DNA of 64,000 bases from Yoonia vestfoldensis (lineage in GTDB: Bacteria; Pseudomonadota; Alphaproteobacteria; Rhodobacterales; Rhodobacteraceae): NCBI RefSeq assembly GCF_002158905.1, contig NZ_CP021431.1, forward strand, positions 2,853,001 to 2,917,000, given 5' to 3'. Shown here one piece after another: positions 32,176 to 41,371 of the stretch; position 1 is the stretch's first letter, and every line of letters begins with the position of its first letter. The translations under genes and the position numbers were made by a program. The notes under the pieces are model-generated. The model saw only the letters and a list, made by a program, of their open reading frames with translations. It had not been told where the DNA came from and ran no database searches.

Positions 32176-33686
32176 CGCCGGATCAGCGTCCGGCCGGTCA
32201 TCTCAGGCGGCAGCGCCAGCCCCATCAGGTCAAGCATTGTGGGCGCCAGATCGGCCAAACGCCCGTCGCGCAGGGTGACGCCGTCAGGCCCGCCGACCAG
32301 CGCGACTGGCACAGGGTTCAGCGTATGCGCGGTATGCGGCCCGCCCGTGACGGGATCGATCATGGTTTCGCAATTGCCGTGATCCGCGGTAACGATCATC
32401 GCACCGCCCGCCTCCTGCAACGCCGCCAGCACCGCACCCAAACCGGTATCGACAGCCTCGCAGGCTTTGACGGCGGCGGCGATATCGCCGGTATGGCCGA
32501 CCATATCGGGATTGGCGTAATTGGTGACGATCAGATCATAGCCCGCACCAATCGCCTGGACAAAAGCCTCGGTCACTGCGGCTGCGGACATTTCGGGCTG
32601 CAAATCATAGGTCGCGACCTTGGGCGATTGCGGCATATGGCGGTCCTCACCGGGATAGGGCGTCTCGACCCCGCCATTGAGGAAAAACGTCACATGCGGA
32701 TATTTCTCGGTTTCGGCCAGCCGGAACTGGCGCAGACCGTGCTGGGCGACCCAAGCCCCCAGCGTGTTCTGGATATCGCGCTTGGGAAAGACGATGTCGA
32801 ACCAGCCATCATGGCGGTCCGAATAGGACACCATGCCCAGCAGCGCCACAAGCGCGGGCTGCTGGCGCGCAAAGCCGTCGAATTCCGGATCAGCGATGGC
32901 GGCCAAGATCTCACGCGCGCGGTCGGACCGGAAATTCAGGCAGAAAAGCCCGTCATCCGGCGCAAAACCGGGATAATCGCCGATCACATGGGCGGGGATG
33001 AATTCATCGGTCTGACCAGCCGCCTGCGCCGCGGCAACCGCCGCCAGCGGATCAGCGGCAGGCACGCCCTGGCCCAGCACCATGGCGCGATAGGCGGTCT
33101 CGACCCGGTCCCAGCGGTTATCGCGGTCCATCGCGTAATAGCGGCCTGTCACGGTGGCGATGCGTGCCTGAGGCGGCAACATCTCGATCAAGGCCGTCAT
33201 GAAATGGCCGGCCGAGGATGGGGCCACATCGCGCCCGTCGGTGATGGCGTGCACAATGACCGGCACACCCGCATCGGTGATGGCGCGGGCCGCGGCGGCG
33301 ATATGGGCCAGATGGCCATGCACGCCACCATCCGACACCAGCCCCATCAAATGCGCGGCCCCGCCGCTGGCGCGCAGCTTGGCGATAAACCCGGCCAGCG
33401 CGGCATTGCGAAAAAACGAGCCATCCTCGATCGCCAGATCGATCTGGCCCAGATCCATCGCCACCACGCGGCCCGCGCCGATATTGGTATGGCCGACCTC
33501 GGAATTGCCCATCTGGCCGGTGGGCAGGCCCGCATCATTGCCATGGGTCAAAAGCTTGGCATGCGGGCCTTGCATGATCGCATCGAAATGCGGGGTCTGG
33601 GCCAGCTTGGGCGCATTGCCTTCGACAATGTCGCGCAGGCCCCAGCCATCCAGAATGCACAAAACGACAGGTTTGGGGGCGGACAT
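32172..33686 (-). CDS. gpmI: 2,3-bisphosphoglycerate-independent phosphoglycerate mutase
   Basis: The glycolytic enzyme interconverts 3- and 2-phosphoglycerate using two Mn ions. The 504-residue protein has the alkaline-phosphatase-type core (CILDGWG, catalytic Ser in MGNSEVGHTNIGAG, TADHGN) and the phosphotransferase insert (HAITDGRDVAP, GRYYAMDRD). The start MSAPKPVV at 33686 has GAGGAG upstream. The order rsfS-rlmH-gpmI-envC-ctpA is usual for Rhodobacteraceae. Confidence 0.96.
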   Translation of the reverse strand: MSAPKPVVLCILDGWGLRDIVEGNAPKLAQTPHFDAIMQGPHAKLLTHGNDAGLPTGQMGNSEVGHTNIGAGRVVAMDLGQIDLAIEDGSFFRNAALAGFIAKLRASGGAAHLMGLVSDGGVHGHLAHIAAAARAITDAGVPVIVHAITDGRDVAPSSAGHFMTALIEMLPPQARIATVTGRYYAMDRDNRWDRVETAYRAMVLGQGVPAADPLAAVAAAQAAGQTDEFIPAHVIGDYPGFAPDDGLFCLNFRSDRAREILAAIADPEFDGFARQQPALVALLGMVSYSDRHDGWFDIVFPKRDIQNTLGAWVAQHGLRQFRLAETEKYPHVTFFLNGGVETPYPGEDRHMPQSPKVATYDLQPEMSAAAVTEAFVQAIGAGYDLIVTNYANPDMVGHTGDIAAAVKACEAVDTGLGAVLAALQEAGGAMIVTADHGNCETMIDPVTGGPHTAHTLNPVPVALVGGPDGVTLRDGRLADLAPTMLDLMGLALPPEMTGRTLIRR

Positions 33687-33752
33687 GGCGAACTCCTCTG
33701 CATGCCCGCGATTCATACCGCCGGATCAGCCCAGCGCCAACCCGGCCAGCAC

Positions 33753-33788
33753 CTTCTTTTTTCCAAAAATACTCCCCGCGCGGAGCGC
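33753..33788. repeat. Dispersed intergenic repeat, copy 3 (variant form)
   Basis: CTTCTTTTTTCCAAAAATAC followed by TCCCCGCGCGGAGCGC lies between rlmH and gpmI. It is nearly the same as the copy at 6398, except that the GC-rich end carries GCGCGG in place of GCCGG. Confidence 0.7.
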
Positions 33789-33789
33789 A

Positions 33790-34260
33790 TCAAACCCGGT
33801 GATACGGCCCGCCCGACAGGATCGACGCCGCCCGGTACAGCTGTTCGGCCAGCATCACCCGCACCAGCATATGCGGCCAGACCATCGCGCCGAAACTCAA
33901 AGACGCATCCGCATCGGCGCGCAAGGCGGGGTCGATCCCATCCGCGCCGCCGATCACAAAGGCCACATCCTGCCGCCCTTGATCGCGCCAGCCTGCCAGC
34001 AGGTCGGCAAATTGCGGCGAGCTCATCACCCGCCCGCGTTCATCCAATGTGCAGATCAGCGCGCCAAGCGGCACCGCACGGCGCAGCAATGCGGCCTCTG
34101 CCGCCATGCCGCCGCCCTTTTTATCCTCGACCTCGATCAGCTGCGCAGGGCCAAGCGCCAAGGCGCGTCCCGTCCGCTCGAACCGGGTCAGGTAATCATC
34201 GTATAAATCACGCTCGGGCCCCTGCCGCAGCCGGCCCATGGCGCAAATCTGGATGCGCAT
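33790..34260 (-). CDS. rlmH: 23S rRNA (pseudouridine-1915-N3)-methyltransferase RlmH
   Basis: RlmH methylates pseudouridine 1915 in helix 69 of 23S rRNA. The 156-residue SPOUT enzyme has LIEVEDKKGG, LDERGRVMSSPQFA, VIGGADGI, and the C-terminal LVRVMLAEQLYRA and GGPYHR motifs of the trefoil knot. The start at 34260 shares one base with the rsfS stop. Confidence 0.96.
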   Translation of the reverse strand: MRIQICAMGRLRQGPERDLYDDYLTRFERTGRALALGPAQLIEVEDKKGGGMAAEAALLRRAVPLGALICTLDERGRVMSSPQFADLLAGWRDQGRQDVAFVIGGADGIDPALRADADASLSFGAMVWPHMLVRVMLAEQLYRAASILSGGPYHRV

Positions 34261-34616
34261 CAGCCCGCGGCGACTTTGCCCGGCTGCCACATCTTTTCAA
34301 GCTGATAGAACTCGCGCACTTCGGGGCGAAAGATATGGACGATCACATCGCCGGTATCCACCAGCACCCAATCGCCGGTATCTTTGCCTTCGGTCTTGGA
34401 AATGATGCCAAGATCCTGCTTGAGCCTGTCGGTCAGCTTTTCCGCCATGGCGCTGACCTGACGCGTCGACCGGCCAGAGGCGATGACCATGTAATCACCC
34501 ATTTCCGACTTGCCGCGCAGATTGATCTGCACGATGTCTTCGCCTTTGTCATCATCAAGGGATTGCAGAACAGCCGCCAGAATGGTTTCGCTATTCACAT
34601 TTGTCAGAGCCTGCAT
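34260..34616 (-). CDS. rsfS: Ribosome silencing factor RsfS
   Basis: RsfS binds uL14 and keeps 50S subunits from joining 30S when nutrients are low. The 118-residue protein has LDDDKGEDIVQINLRGK, DYMVIASGRSTRQVSAMAE and DTGDWVLVDTGDVIVHIF, the whole domain. I place the start at 34616 (MQALTNVN), with GGAG upstream; the frame is open to 34715, but that stretch has no family similarity. A short reading frame with a strong AGGAGG overlaps the start from another frame. Confidence 0.92.
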   Translation of the reverse strand: MQALTNVNSETILAAVLQSLDDDKGEDIVQINLRGKSEMGDYMVIASGRSTRQVSAMAEKLTDRLKQDLGIISKTEGKDTGDWVLVDTGDVIVHIFRPEVREFYQLEKMWQPGKVAAG

Positions 34617-34672
34617 GGCATTGGCTCCGCTTGTGGCCGCCGGTGCAGCCGAGTGGGAAAGAGACAGTTCAT
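34604..34672 (-). other. Possible 22-codon leader peptide overlapping the rsfS start
   Basis: An ATG at 34672, three bases after a perfect AGGAGG, opens a 22-residue frame that ends with TGA at 34604, 12 bases inside rsfS. Its spacing is short for strong initiation. It could couple translation to rsfS, or be chance. Confidence 0.3.
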
Positions 34673-34809
34673 TGTCCTCCTGGGTTGGCGCCGACAGGGC
34701 CTCGGCGCAGGGCATAGCTATAAACTAGCAATCGCGTGGCCATTTTTCAACAAATCCGACAGCGCAAGCCGCCCCTTTGGCGGAAATACCCCGCCATGGC
34801 AATGCCAGA

Positions 34810-35835
34810 TCAGGCGGCAGGATCAATAAACGCCTTGCCATCGGGCATCGCCAGAACCGCGGGCAGCTGCGCCATCGCCTGTGAAAGCGGGACAATGCCC
34901 GCCAGATCGGTGGTCCATGCCCGGGTCACGAAACGCTCTTGGATCGTCGCAAAGGCCTGCGGGATGCGGGCGGGGTCGACCTCTTTCATCCAGCGCGTCA
35001 GCCAGAACCCTTCGATCCTTTTGCCTTGAAAGATCAATTGCCCCAGCGCGGCCAGTTTCGGCGCATCGGTGGATAATTTGCCGTAATTGACCCAGCGCGC
35101 GCCGTTCGGCATCGCGAAAAACAGATCGGCGGTGAACTGGTCGCCCACGGCATCCAGCAGGATGCGCGGCTGATAGGTCTTGAACAAGGCCCGTGCCTGC
35201 GCCAGCGGATCAGCCGCGCCGGTCACGATCACCTCGGCCGCCCCCAGCGCAAGCAAGGCCTCGGCCTGCGCGGCGCGGCGCACCACGGCAATCGCGGGGA
35301 TGCCAGCGTCGCGGCCCAGGGCGATCAGTAACTTACCCAATTGCGAGCCTGCCGCATTCAGCACGAAACTATCGGCCCCGCTGTCGCGGACAAGGTCGAA
35401 CATTGCAAGCGCGGTCAGCGGGTTCACCAATTGCCCTGCGGCATCGACATCCGCCAGATCGGGGCGGCAGGGGATCAGCCCGCTGATATCGGTCATCGCA
35501 TATTCGGCCCATGTGCCCGACGCCCCGGCAAAGAAACTGACGCGCTGACCCAGCAGCGGTGTGTCACCACCGACAACTTCGCCCACGCCTTCGAAACCGG
35601 CAGGCTGGCCCGAAACGCGCGGCTGGCCATATTCGCCCTTGATGAAATGGATATCCGACGGGTTCACGGCGGCCAGTTTCACCTTGATCAGCGCCTGCCC
35701 TTGGCCGGGGCTCGGCACGGGGATGTCGCGCAAGGCCAGGAATGGCGCAGCATCGGCAAGGGCGGGGCCGGTCTGGGTGCCGGCATAGCCATCCTGCACT
35801 TGCACAAGCGCGCGCATCATCTGGGGAAGTGTCAT
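34810..35835 (-). CDS. Zinc-type/quinone-oxidoreductase-like MDR dehydrogenase
   Basis: The 341-residue protein belongs to the medium-chain dehydrogenase/reductase family. It shows KLAAVNPSDIHFIKGEYGQPR and GFEGVGEVVG at the N-terminal domain and a NADPH-binding Rossmann part (VLNAAGSQLGKLLIALGR). No zinc-ligand cysteines are seen at the expected places, as in quinone oxidoreductase and crotonyl reductase types. It may reduce enones or quinones. The 3' end of xthA overlaps its start by four bases. Confidence 0.88.
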   Translation of the reverse strand: MTLPQMMRALVQVQDGYAGTQTGPALADAAPFLALRDIPVPSPGQGQALIKVKLAAVNPSDIHFIKGEYGQPRVSGQPAGFEGVGEVVGGDTPLLGQRVSFFAGASGTWAEYAMTDISGLIPCRPDLADVDAAGQLVNPLTALAMFDLVRDSGADSFVLNAAGSQLGKLLIALGRDAGIPAIAVVRRAAQAEALLALGAAEVIVTGAADPLAQARALFKTYQPRILLDAVGDQFTADLFFAMPNGARWVNYGKLSTDAPKLAALGQLIFQGKRIEGFWLTRWMKEVDPARIPQAFATIQERFVTRAWTTDLAGIVPLSQAMAQLPAVLAMPDGKAFIDPAA

Positions 35836-36620
35836 AGATCAAAACTTGCAAAAACGGGGGCATGGTCGCTGGGTTTGTCCCAGCCACGCACATGACGCAA
35901 CACACGCGAACCATGCGCCGCACCCGAGATATCGGTCGTCGCCCAGACATGATCAAGCCTGCGCCCCTTGTCGGCGGCATCCCAATCGGGTGACCGATAG
36001 GACCACCAGCTATAAAGATTGCCCAGCGGGATATCCTGTCGCGTCACGTCAACCCAAGCGCCTGCGTCCATCACCTGCCCGAAATGATCGACCTCGATCG
36101 GCGTGTGGCTGACCACCTTCAGCAGCGCCTTGTGGTTCCAGACGTCATCTTCACGCGGGGCGATGTTCAGATCGCCAACAAGGATGGATTTTTCCGGCTT
36201 CAATGCGTGATAGGCGTCGCGCATATCGGTCAGGTAATCCAGCTTGTTGCCGAATTTGGCATTGACCGTGCGGTCGGCAATATCGCCACCGGCGGGGACA
36301 TAATGATTATGGATCGTCACGCCGTTTTCCAGCCGTGCCGCGACATGGCGGGCATGGCCCAATGCGGCGTAATCCTCGCCCCCGGCTTCCTGCAATGGCA
36401 GCTTGGAAATGATCGCCACCCCGTTATACCCTTTTTGCCCGCGCGCGACCATATGGGTATAGCCCAGCGCCTGAAACTGCGCGACGGGGATCAGGTCAAC
36501 CGGGCTTTTGCATTCCTGCAGGCACAGGATGTCGGGGGATTCGTCGCGCAGCAATTGCAGCACAAGCTCTTCGCGCAGGCGGACCGAATTGATGTTCCAA
36601 GTGGCAAGGGTAAAGGGCAT
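35832..36620 (-). CDS. xthA: Exodeoxyribonuclease III (AP endonuclease)
   Basis: The 262-residue enzyme cuts at abasic sites and degrades 3' ends in base-excision repair. The EEP-fold motifs are complete: TWNINSVRLR, LQECK, YNGVAIISK, VGDLNIAPREDD, RLDHVWAT and SDHAPVFASF. It lies 21 bases after the asparaginase gene on the minus strand. Confidence 0.95.
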   Translation of the reverse strand: MPFTLATWNINSVRLREELVLQLLRDESPDILCLQECKSPVDLIPVAQFQALGYTHMVARGQKGYNGVAIISKLPLQEAGGEDYAALGHARHVAARLENGVTIHNHYVPAGGDIADRTVNAKFGNKLDYLTDMRDAYHALKPEKSILVGDLNIAPREDDVWNHKALLKVVSHTPIEVDHFGQVMDAGAWVDVTRQDIPLGNLYSWWSYRSPDWDAADKGRRLDHVWATTDISGAAHGSRVLRHVRGWDKPSDHAPVFASFDL

Positions 36621-36641
36621 GGCAGGCTTTCTTTGAGAAGG

Positions 36642-37631
36642 TCACAAAAGGGCGGCAGTCGGCGTGATATGGCCCGTCACACGGCCATCCCAGTTCAACA
36701 CCGGCGGTGTCATCCGTGCGCGCGCGGCGGGATGATCGGCATTCAGCACACCCAGTTTGACAAGGATCGACGCCATGACGCATTCGCTGGCGCGCGTCGC
36801 ACCATCGGTGATCTTGAGCGCGACACCCAGTCGCTTTTCGGGGATGATCGCGATGAACACGCCCTCGGCCCCGGTTTTCACCGCGACCTTGCCATCCATC
36901 GCGCGCATCAGATCAGTGCAGGCGCGGCCTTGGCCTGCGACCAGTTCTGGAAAGGCCATCATGGCTTCGGTCAGTTTCTGCGCCGCCGTGCTGCGGGTGT
37001 CGCTGCGATCCTGCGCCGAGGCGAAAAACGCCATCGCGCGGGCAAGGCCGTGGACCGTGCAGGCATGGTTCGGGGCGGTGCAGCCGTCGATGCCGTAACC
37101 CGGGCTGGTTTCCTGGGTGACTTCCTCAAAGGCGGATTTGCATGCGATCTGCACCGGGTGGTCGATCTCGGTGTATTCGGGCCCTGCTTGCAAATGTTTG
37201 GTCAGCGTCAGGAAACCTGCGTGCTTGCCAGAACAATTGTTGTGGATACGGCAGGGTTCGCGGTGTGCACGGATCATCGACAGGTAAAGATCCTTGTCGC
37301 GCGACGCTTGCGGGCCGCAGCGGAAATCATCATCCCCCAGCCCCAGATCGGCCAGCCAATCGCCGACCATGGCCACATGCAAAGGCGCGCCTTCATGCGA
37401 GGCACAGGCCAGCGCCAGCTGTTCGCCCTTCAGATGCGCGCCTGCACCGCTTTCCAAAAGCGGCAGCGCCTGCAGCATCTTGCAAGAGGATCGCGGATAG
37501 ATCACCGCCTGCGGGTTGCCCCAGGCCTGCAGGATCGCGCCGTGATGGTCGCACACGACCGCATGGCCCTGATGCAGACTTTCGCACAGATCGCCGCGCC
37601 AGACTTCGACCAGATCAACAGGATGTGTCAT
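36642..37631 (-). CDS. Asparaginase (L-asparaginase II family)
   Basis: This 329-residue protein belongs to the rhizobial-type asparaginase family (PF06089), unrelated to E. coli AnsA/B. Diagnostic segments are YPRSSCKMLQALPLLESGA, CASHEGAPLHVAMV, HNNCSGKHAGFL and GYGIDGCTAPNHACTVHGLA. The protein is predicted cytosolic and would release ammonium from asparagine. Confidence 0.93.
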   Translation of the reverse strand: MTHPVDLVEVWRGDLCESLHQGHAVVCDHHGAILQAWGNPQAVIYPRSSCKMLQALPLLESGAGAHLKGEQLALACASHEGAPLHVAMVGDWLADLGLGDDDFRCGPQASRDKDLYLSMIRAHREPCRIHNNCSGKHAGFLTLTKHLQAGPEYTEIDHPVQIACKSAFEEVTQETSPGYGIDGCTAPNHACTVHGLARAMAFFASAQDRSDTRSTAAQKLTEAMMAFPELVAGQGRACTDLMRAMDGKVAVKTGAEGVFIAIIPEKRLGVALKITDGATRASECVMASILVKLGVLNADHPAARARMTPPVLNWDGRVTGHITPTAALL

Positions 37632-37827
37632 GTGATGCCTTCTTGGTTTGTTGCTTTCACTGCATTACTTTGCCGAGTGAATTTTTCAGGGGTTTCCCCG
37701 AGGCGCTTTTTCTTGATAGCAAGCAACGTAACGGGTTACAGACGTTCCTGCCAGTGCAAAGGGTGCCGCAAGACGCGTCCAGGCTGGCGCGAACATCCCG
37801 AGGCAACGACGGTTTGGAGACGACAGG

Positions 37828-38358
37828 ATGATCTTGAAGACGATGACAACGGCCGGCTTTCTGGCAGCGGTGACACTGGCAGGGATGGCGGGCGCACAAG
37901 AGCAAAGCGAAAACCGCGTGACGGCGACATCCGACTGGTCGGTTTATGTCGAGACAAGCCCGCGCGAATGCTGGGCCGTATCCGCCCCGGTCGAGACCAT
38001 CAACACGCGCGATGGCACAGCGGTCGATGTGAACCGTGGTGATATCCAGCTGATCATCTTCTACCGTCCCGGTGACAATATCACGGGCCAGATCATGTTT
38101 GCCGGTGGCTATCCTTTTGCCCCCGGCTCTGTCGTGACGGTGCGGATCGGGGATACAACCTATGAATTGTTCACCGAGGGCAATTTTGCATGGCCCGCGT
38201 CGTCCGAGGATGATGCGCGCATGGTGGCCGCGATGAAGCGCGGTGCCGATGCCACCATCGTCGGCCGGTCCTCGCGCGGGACCCAGACCAGCGACAAGTT
38301 CAGCCTGATCGGCTTTACCGCCGCGGTGGACGAGGCAGCCAGCCGCTGCGCGGGGTGA
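37828..38358 (+). CDS. Invasion-associated locus B (IalB)-like secreted protein
   Basis: The 176-residue protein has a signal peptide ending near AGMAGAQ, then SDWSVYVETSPRECWAVS and RGDIQLIIFYRPGDN, the IalB fold. Two cysteines (in ECWAVS and near the end, ASRCAG) may pair. Role is unknown outside pathogens, and it is common in Rhodobacteraceae. It is divergent from the asparaginase gene, with about 195 bases between them. Confidence 0.88.
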   Translation: MILKTMTTAGFLAAVTLAGMAGAQEQSENRVTATSDWSVYVETSPRECWAVSAPVETINTRDGTAVDVNRGDIQLIIFYRPGDNITGQIMFAGGYPFAPGSVVTVRIGDTTYELFTEGNFAWPASSEDDARMVAAMKRGADATIVGRSSRGTQTSDKFSLIGFTAAVDEAASRCAG

Positions 38359-38380
38359 TGGATCTGTAAAAAACTTCTCT

Positions 38381-38417
38381 GCCTCCGGCGGGGATATTTA
38401 TACTCGGAAGATGGGGG
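38381..38417. repeat. Dispersed intergenic repeat, copy 4
   Basis: GCCTCCGGCGGGGATATTT, a short AT spacer and TCGGAAGATGGGGG lie between ialB and rlmN. It matches the left arm of the copy at 20495 almost base for base. Confidence 0.8.
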
Positions 38418-38480
38418 CGGTTTTCTTGTGGAAACCGGCCCTTTCGCCTATATGGCGGCGATACCCTGCCAGAAAGACCT

Positions 38481-39659
38481 ATGATGGACGCCCAAGCCCC
38501 GATCACGCAAGACGTGCTGACCATTCCGCGCAAGGCGGTCGAAGGGTTGCCGAACCTTGTCGGCATGACCCGCGAGGCGATGCGCGCGGCGCTAATTGCA
38601 GCGGGCACGCCCGAAAAGCAGGCGAAGATGCGCGTGGGCCAGATCTGGCAATGGATCTATCACTGGGGCGTGCGCGATTTTGCCCTGATGACCAATCTGG
38701 CCAAGGATTACCGTGCCATGCTGGCCGCCAATTTCGTGGTCGCCGTGCCAGAGGTCGTGACCCGTCAGCTGAGCGGCGACGGCACCCGCAAATATCTGGT
38801 GCGCATCGCGGGCGGCCATGAGGTCGAGGTGGTCTACATCCCCGAAACCGACCGTGGCACGCTTTGCATATCGTCGCAGGTGGGCTGCACGCTGACCTGT
38901 TCGTTCTGCCATACCGGCACCCAGAAACTGGTGCGCAACCTGACCAGTGCCGAAATCATCGGGCAGGTCATGGTCGCGCGCGACGATCTGGGCGAATGGC
39001 CGGTACAGGGCGCGCCCAAGGATGAAACCCGGCTTTTGTCCAATATCGTGCTGATGGGCATGGGCGAGCCTTTGTATAATTTCGAAAATGTCCGAGATGC
39101 GATGAAGATCGCGATGGACCCGGATGGCATTCAGCTGTCGCGCCGCCGGATCACCCTGTCGACATCCGGCGTCGTGCCGGAAATCGCGCGCACGGCGCAG
39201 GAAATCGGCTGCCAATTGGCGATTTCCTTTCATGCCACCACCGACGAGGTCCGCGACAAGCTGGTCCCGATCAACAAGCGCTGGCCCATCGCCGATTTGC
39301 TCGACGCGTTGCGCAGCTATCCCAAGGTCAGCAATTCAGAGCGGATCACATTTGAATATGTCATGCTGGACGGTGTGAACGACAGCGATGCCGATGCCCG
39401 CCGTCTGATCAAGCTGATCGATGGCATTCCGGCCAAGATCAACCTGATCCCGTTCAACGAATGGCCCGGCGCGCCCTATCGGCGGTCATCGAACAACCGC
39501 ATCCGCGCCTTTGCCGATATCATCTATAAGGCGGGCTATGCCTCGCCGATCCGCACCCCGCGCGGCGAGGATATCATGGCCGCCTGTGGCCAGCTGAAAT
39601 CGGCAACCGAACGCGCGCGCAAATCCAAGGCCCAGATCGCGCAAGAGGCGGGGCTGTGA
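38481..39659 (+). CDS. rlmN: 23S rRNA (adenine-2503-C2)-methyltransferase RlmN
   Basis: RlmN is a radical-SAM enzyme that methylates A2503 of 23S rRNA and A37 of some tRNAs. The 392-residue protein has the CxxxCxxC iron-sulfur site at about residues 136, 140 and 143, [18 protein letters not shown], and a C-terminal Cys in [10 protein letters not shown] needed for the methyl transfer. The start ATG at 38481 is one codon before a second Met; either is possible. Confidence 0.96.
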   Translation: MMDAQAPITQDVLTIPRKAVEGLPNLVGMTREAMRAALIAAGTPEKQAKMRVGQIWQWIYHWGVRDFALMTNLAKDYRAMLAANFVVAVPEVVTRQLSGDGTRKYLVRIAGGHEVEVVYIPETDRGTLCISSQVGCTLTCSFCHTGTQKLVRNLTSAEIIGQVMVARDDLGEWPVQGAPKDETRLLSNIVLMGMGEPLYNFENVRDAMKIAMDPDGIQLSRRRITLSTSGVVPEIARTAQEIGCQLAISFHATTDEVRDKLVPINKRWPIADLLDALRSYPKVSNSERITFEYVMLDGVNDSDADARRLIKLIDGIPAKINLIPFNEWPGAPYRRSSNNRIRAFADIIYKAGYASPIRTPRGEDIMAACGQLKSATERARKSKAQIAQEAGL

Positions 39660-39710
39660 TTTTGGCGCGCCGCTAAGGGTTTTTTTACCAATTTATGGTG
39701 AAAAGGCTGC

Positions 39711-39881
39711 ATGACGCATATCATCCTTGGCCTGCCACCTGAAATCATGGACGCCCTGCAACATCTGGCTGGCCGTAATGATGCCGAGATCCAAAGGATC
39801 ATCTGCGAAGCCCTGCGCAATGATTTTCATCGCCGTGCCAGAATGGCGCGCGATCGCGGGCATAAACCTGTCGCCGCCTGA
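39711..39881 (+). CDS. Small ribbon-helix-helix-like protein, 56 aa
   Basis: The short gene encodes MTHIILGLPPEIMDALQHL, then a second helix (EIQRIICEALRNDFHRR) and a basic tail. The pattern of a beta strand followed by two amphipathic helices looks like an Arc/MetJ ribbon-helix-helix DNA-binding protein. An AAAAGG lies seven bases ahead of the ATG. There is no toxin gene next to it. A short GC hairpin (CGCCGCC/GGCGGCG) overlaps the stop codon. Confidence 0.6.
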   Translation: MTHIILGLPPEIMDALQHLAGRNDAEIQRIICEALRNDFHRRARMARDRGHKPVAA

Positions 39882-39954
39882 AACCGGCGGCGGCAGGCGA
39901 TTATCCTGTCAGACCAACAGCCTGCGGATGTCCTGATGCAGCCAAGGCTGCGTT

Positions 39955-40440
39955 TCAGACAATCCGCTGGATCGCTGCGATGATCGCCGCAACCGGCTGG
40001 TCGATCCGCACCGCAATCGTCGGATTCTGCGGGGTTTCCAGCGTCGCATATTGGCTGTCAAGCAGGCTGGCGGGCATGAAATGCCCCTGCCGCTGCGCCA
40101 GACGCGCCAGCACCACGTCACGCGGCGCATCCAGATAGGCGATCCGCAGGCCGGGCACCGCCGCGCGCAGATGGTCGCGGTAGGATTTGCGCAGCGCCGA
40201 ACAGGCAAAGACCACCGGCCCGTCCTGGCGCGCTGCCTGCACCGCCTGCCCCAGCGCATCCAGCCAGGGCCAGCGCATCGCATCGGTCAAGGGCTGGCCT
40301 GCCGCCATCTGCGCCCGGTTCTGCGGCGGATGATAATCATCGCCATCCAGAAAGCGCGCCCCGATAGAATTCGCCAGACCGGCCCCGATTGTGGACTTGC
40401 CACTGCCCGAGACGCCCATGACCATGATCGCGGGATGCAT
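39955..40440 (-). CDS. gntK: Gluconokinase
   Basis: The enzyme phosphorylates gluconate for the Entner-Doudoroff or pentose-phosphate route. The 161-residue P-loop kinase has Walker A GVSGSGKST at residues 9-17, DGDDYHPPQNRAQMAAGQPL, FACSALRKSYRD and LLDSQYATLE. I start at 40440 (MHPAIMVMG); the upstream extension has no similarity to the family. The LOG-family gene ends one base upstream. Confidence 0.93.
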   Translation of the reverse strand: MHPAIMVMGVSGSGKSTIGAGLANSIGARFLDGDDYHPPQNRAQMAAGQPLTDAMRWPWLDALGQAVQAARQDGPVVFACSALRKSYRDHLRAAVPGLRIAYLDAPRDVVLARLAQRQGHFMPASLLDSQYATLETPQNPTIAVRIDQPVAAIIAAIQRIV

Positions 40441-40441
40441 C

Positions 40442-41287
40442 TTAGCGGCCGGGGATTTCGCTGCGCTTGGTGCCGGTGCCTTCCCAGCTGTCCATCGCCA
40501 CCAGCGCCTCTTCGGCGGTTTCGACAAAACGGAACAGATCAAGGTCATCGGCAGAGATCGTGCCCGCCTCGGCCAAGGCATCCCAATTGATGATCTTTTC
40601 CCAGAACGCCCGGCCAAACAGCAGGAATGGCACATTGCCCATCCGGCCAGTCTGGATCAGGGTCAACGCCTCGAAGGTTTCGTCCAGCGTGCCAAACCCG
40701 CCCGGAAACACGCAGACTGCAGACGCGCGCATCAGGAAATGCATCTTGCGGATGGCGAAATAGTGAAAGTTGAAACACAGCTCTGGCGTCACATAGGCAT
40801 TGGGTGCCTGTTCATGCGGCAGCACGATGTTCAACCCGATGGACCGCCCGCCCGCATCCTGCGCACCGCGATTGCCCGCCTCCATCACACCCGGCCCGCC
40901 GCCCGTGACGATGACATTGTCGGTGCCGCCCGCCTGCAAGGACCGCTCTGTGACCAGCCGCGCGAATTTGCGCGCCTCGTCGTAATAGGCCGAGAGGCCC
41001 GCCAGCGTTGCGGTCTTGGCTGTGTCCTTTTGCGCCGGTTCAGGGATACGCGCGCCGCCGAACAGGACGACGGTCGAATTGATCCCCGCCTCGTTCATCA
41101 TCAGTTCGGGTTTGAGTAGTTCAAGCTGCAACCGCACCGGGCGCAATTCCTCGCGCAGCAGGAATTCCTGGTCGGCAAAGGCCAGCGCATAAGACGGCGC
41201 ACGCGTCTGCGGCGTGTCGGGGATATGGGTCGCGGCCTCGCGGTCCTGCTGGCTGTCACGAAACGGATGGCGGCGGTCGTCTTTCAT
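40442..41287 (-). CDS. LOG family protein (TIGR00730-type Rossmann fold)
   Basis: LOG proteins hydrolyse cytokinin-type nucleotides to base and ribose-5-phosphate; many bacterial members act as nucleotide hydrolases (PpnN-like). The 281-residue protein carries the diagnostic PGGFGTLDE motif, [14 protein letters not shown] and a VVLFGGARI opening. The start MKDDRRHP at 41287 has AAGGAAG ahead. It is divergent from dapD. Confidence 0.9.
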   Translation of the reverse strand: MKDDRRHPFRDSQQDREAATHIPDTPQTRAPSYALAFADQEFLLREELRPVRLQLELLKPELMMNEAGINSTVVLFGGARIPEPAQKDTAKTATLAGLSAYYDEARKFARLVTERSLQAGGTDNVIVTGGGPGVMEAGNRGAQDAGGRSIGLNIVLPHEQAPNAYVTPELCFNFHYFAIRKMHFLMRASAVCVFPGGFGTLDETFEALTLIQTGRMGNVPFLLFGRAFWEKIINWDALAEAGTISADDLDLFRFVETAEEALVAMDSWEGTGTKRSEIPGR

Positions 41288-41371
41288 GGCGTCTTCCTTG
41301 CATTGCGCCCTCGGGCAGTTCCGGTCTATAGCCCCTTGCAACCGCGAGCCACAGCAAAACCGGAGAAACCC

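Noticed and set aside
32325..34829. An 834-codon open frame on the plus strand opposite gpmI, rlmH and rsfS
   Set aside because: Its translation is low-complexity Arg/Ala/Gly-rich, has no family motifs, and lies antisense to three well-supported genes. It is a high-GC shadow.
39684..39700. T-run after rlmN as a terminator
   Set aside because: Seven Ts are not preceded by a stable hairpin.
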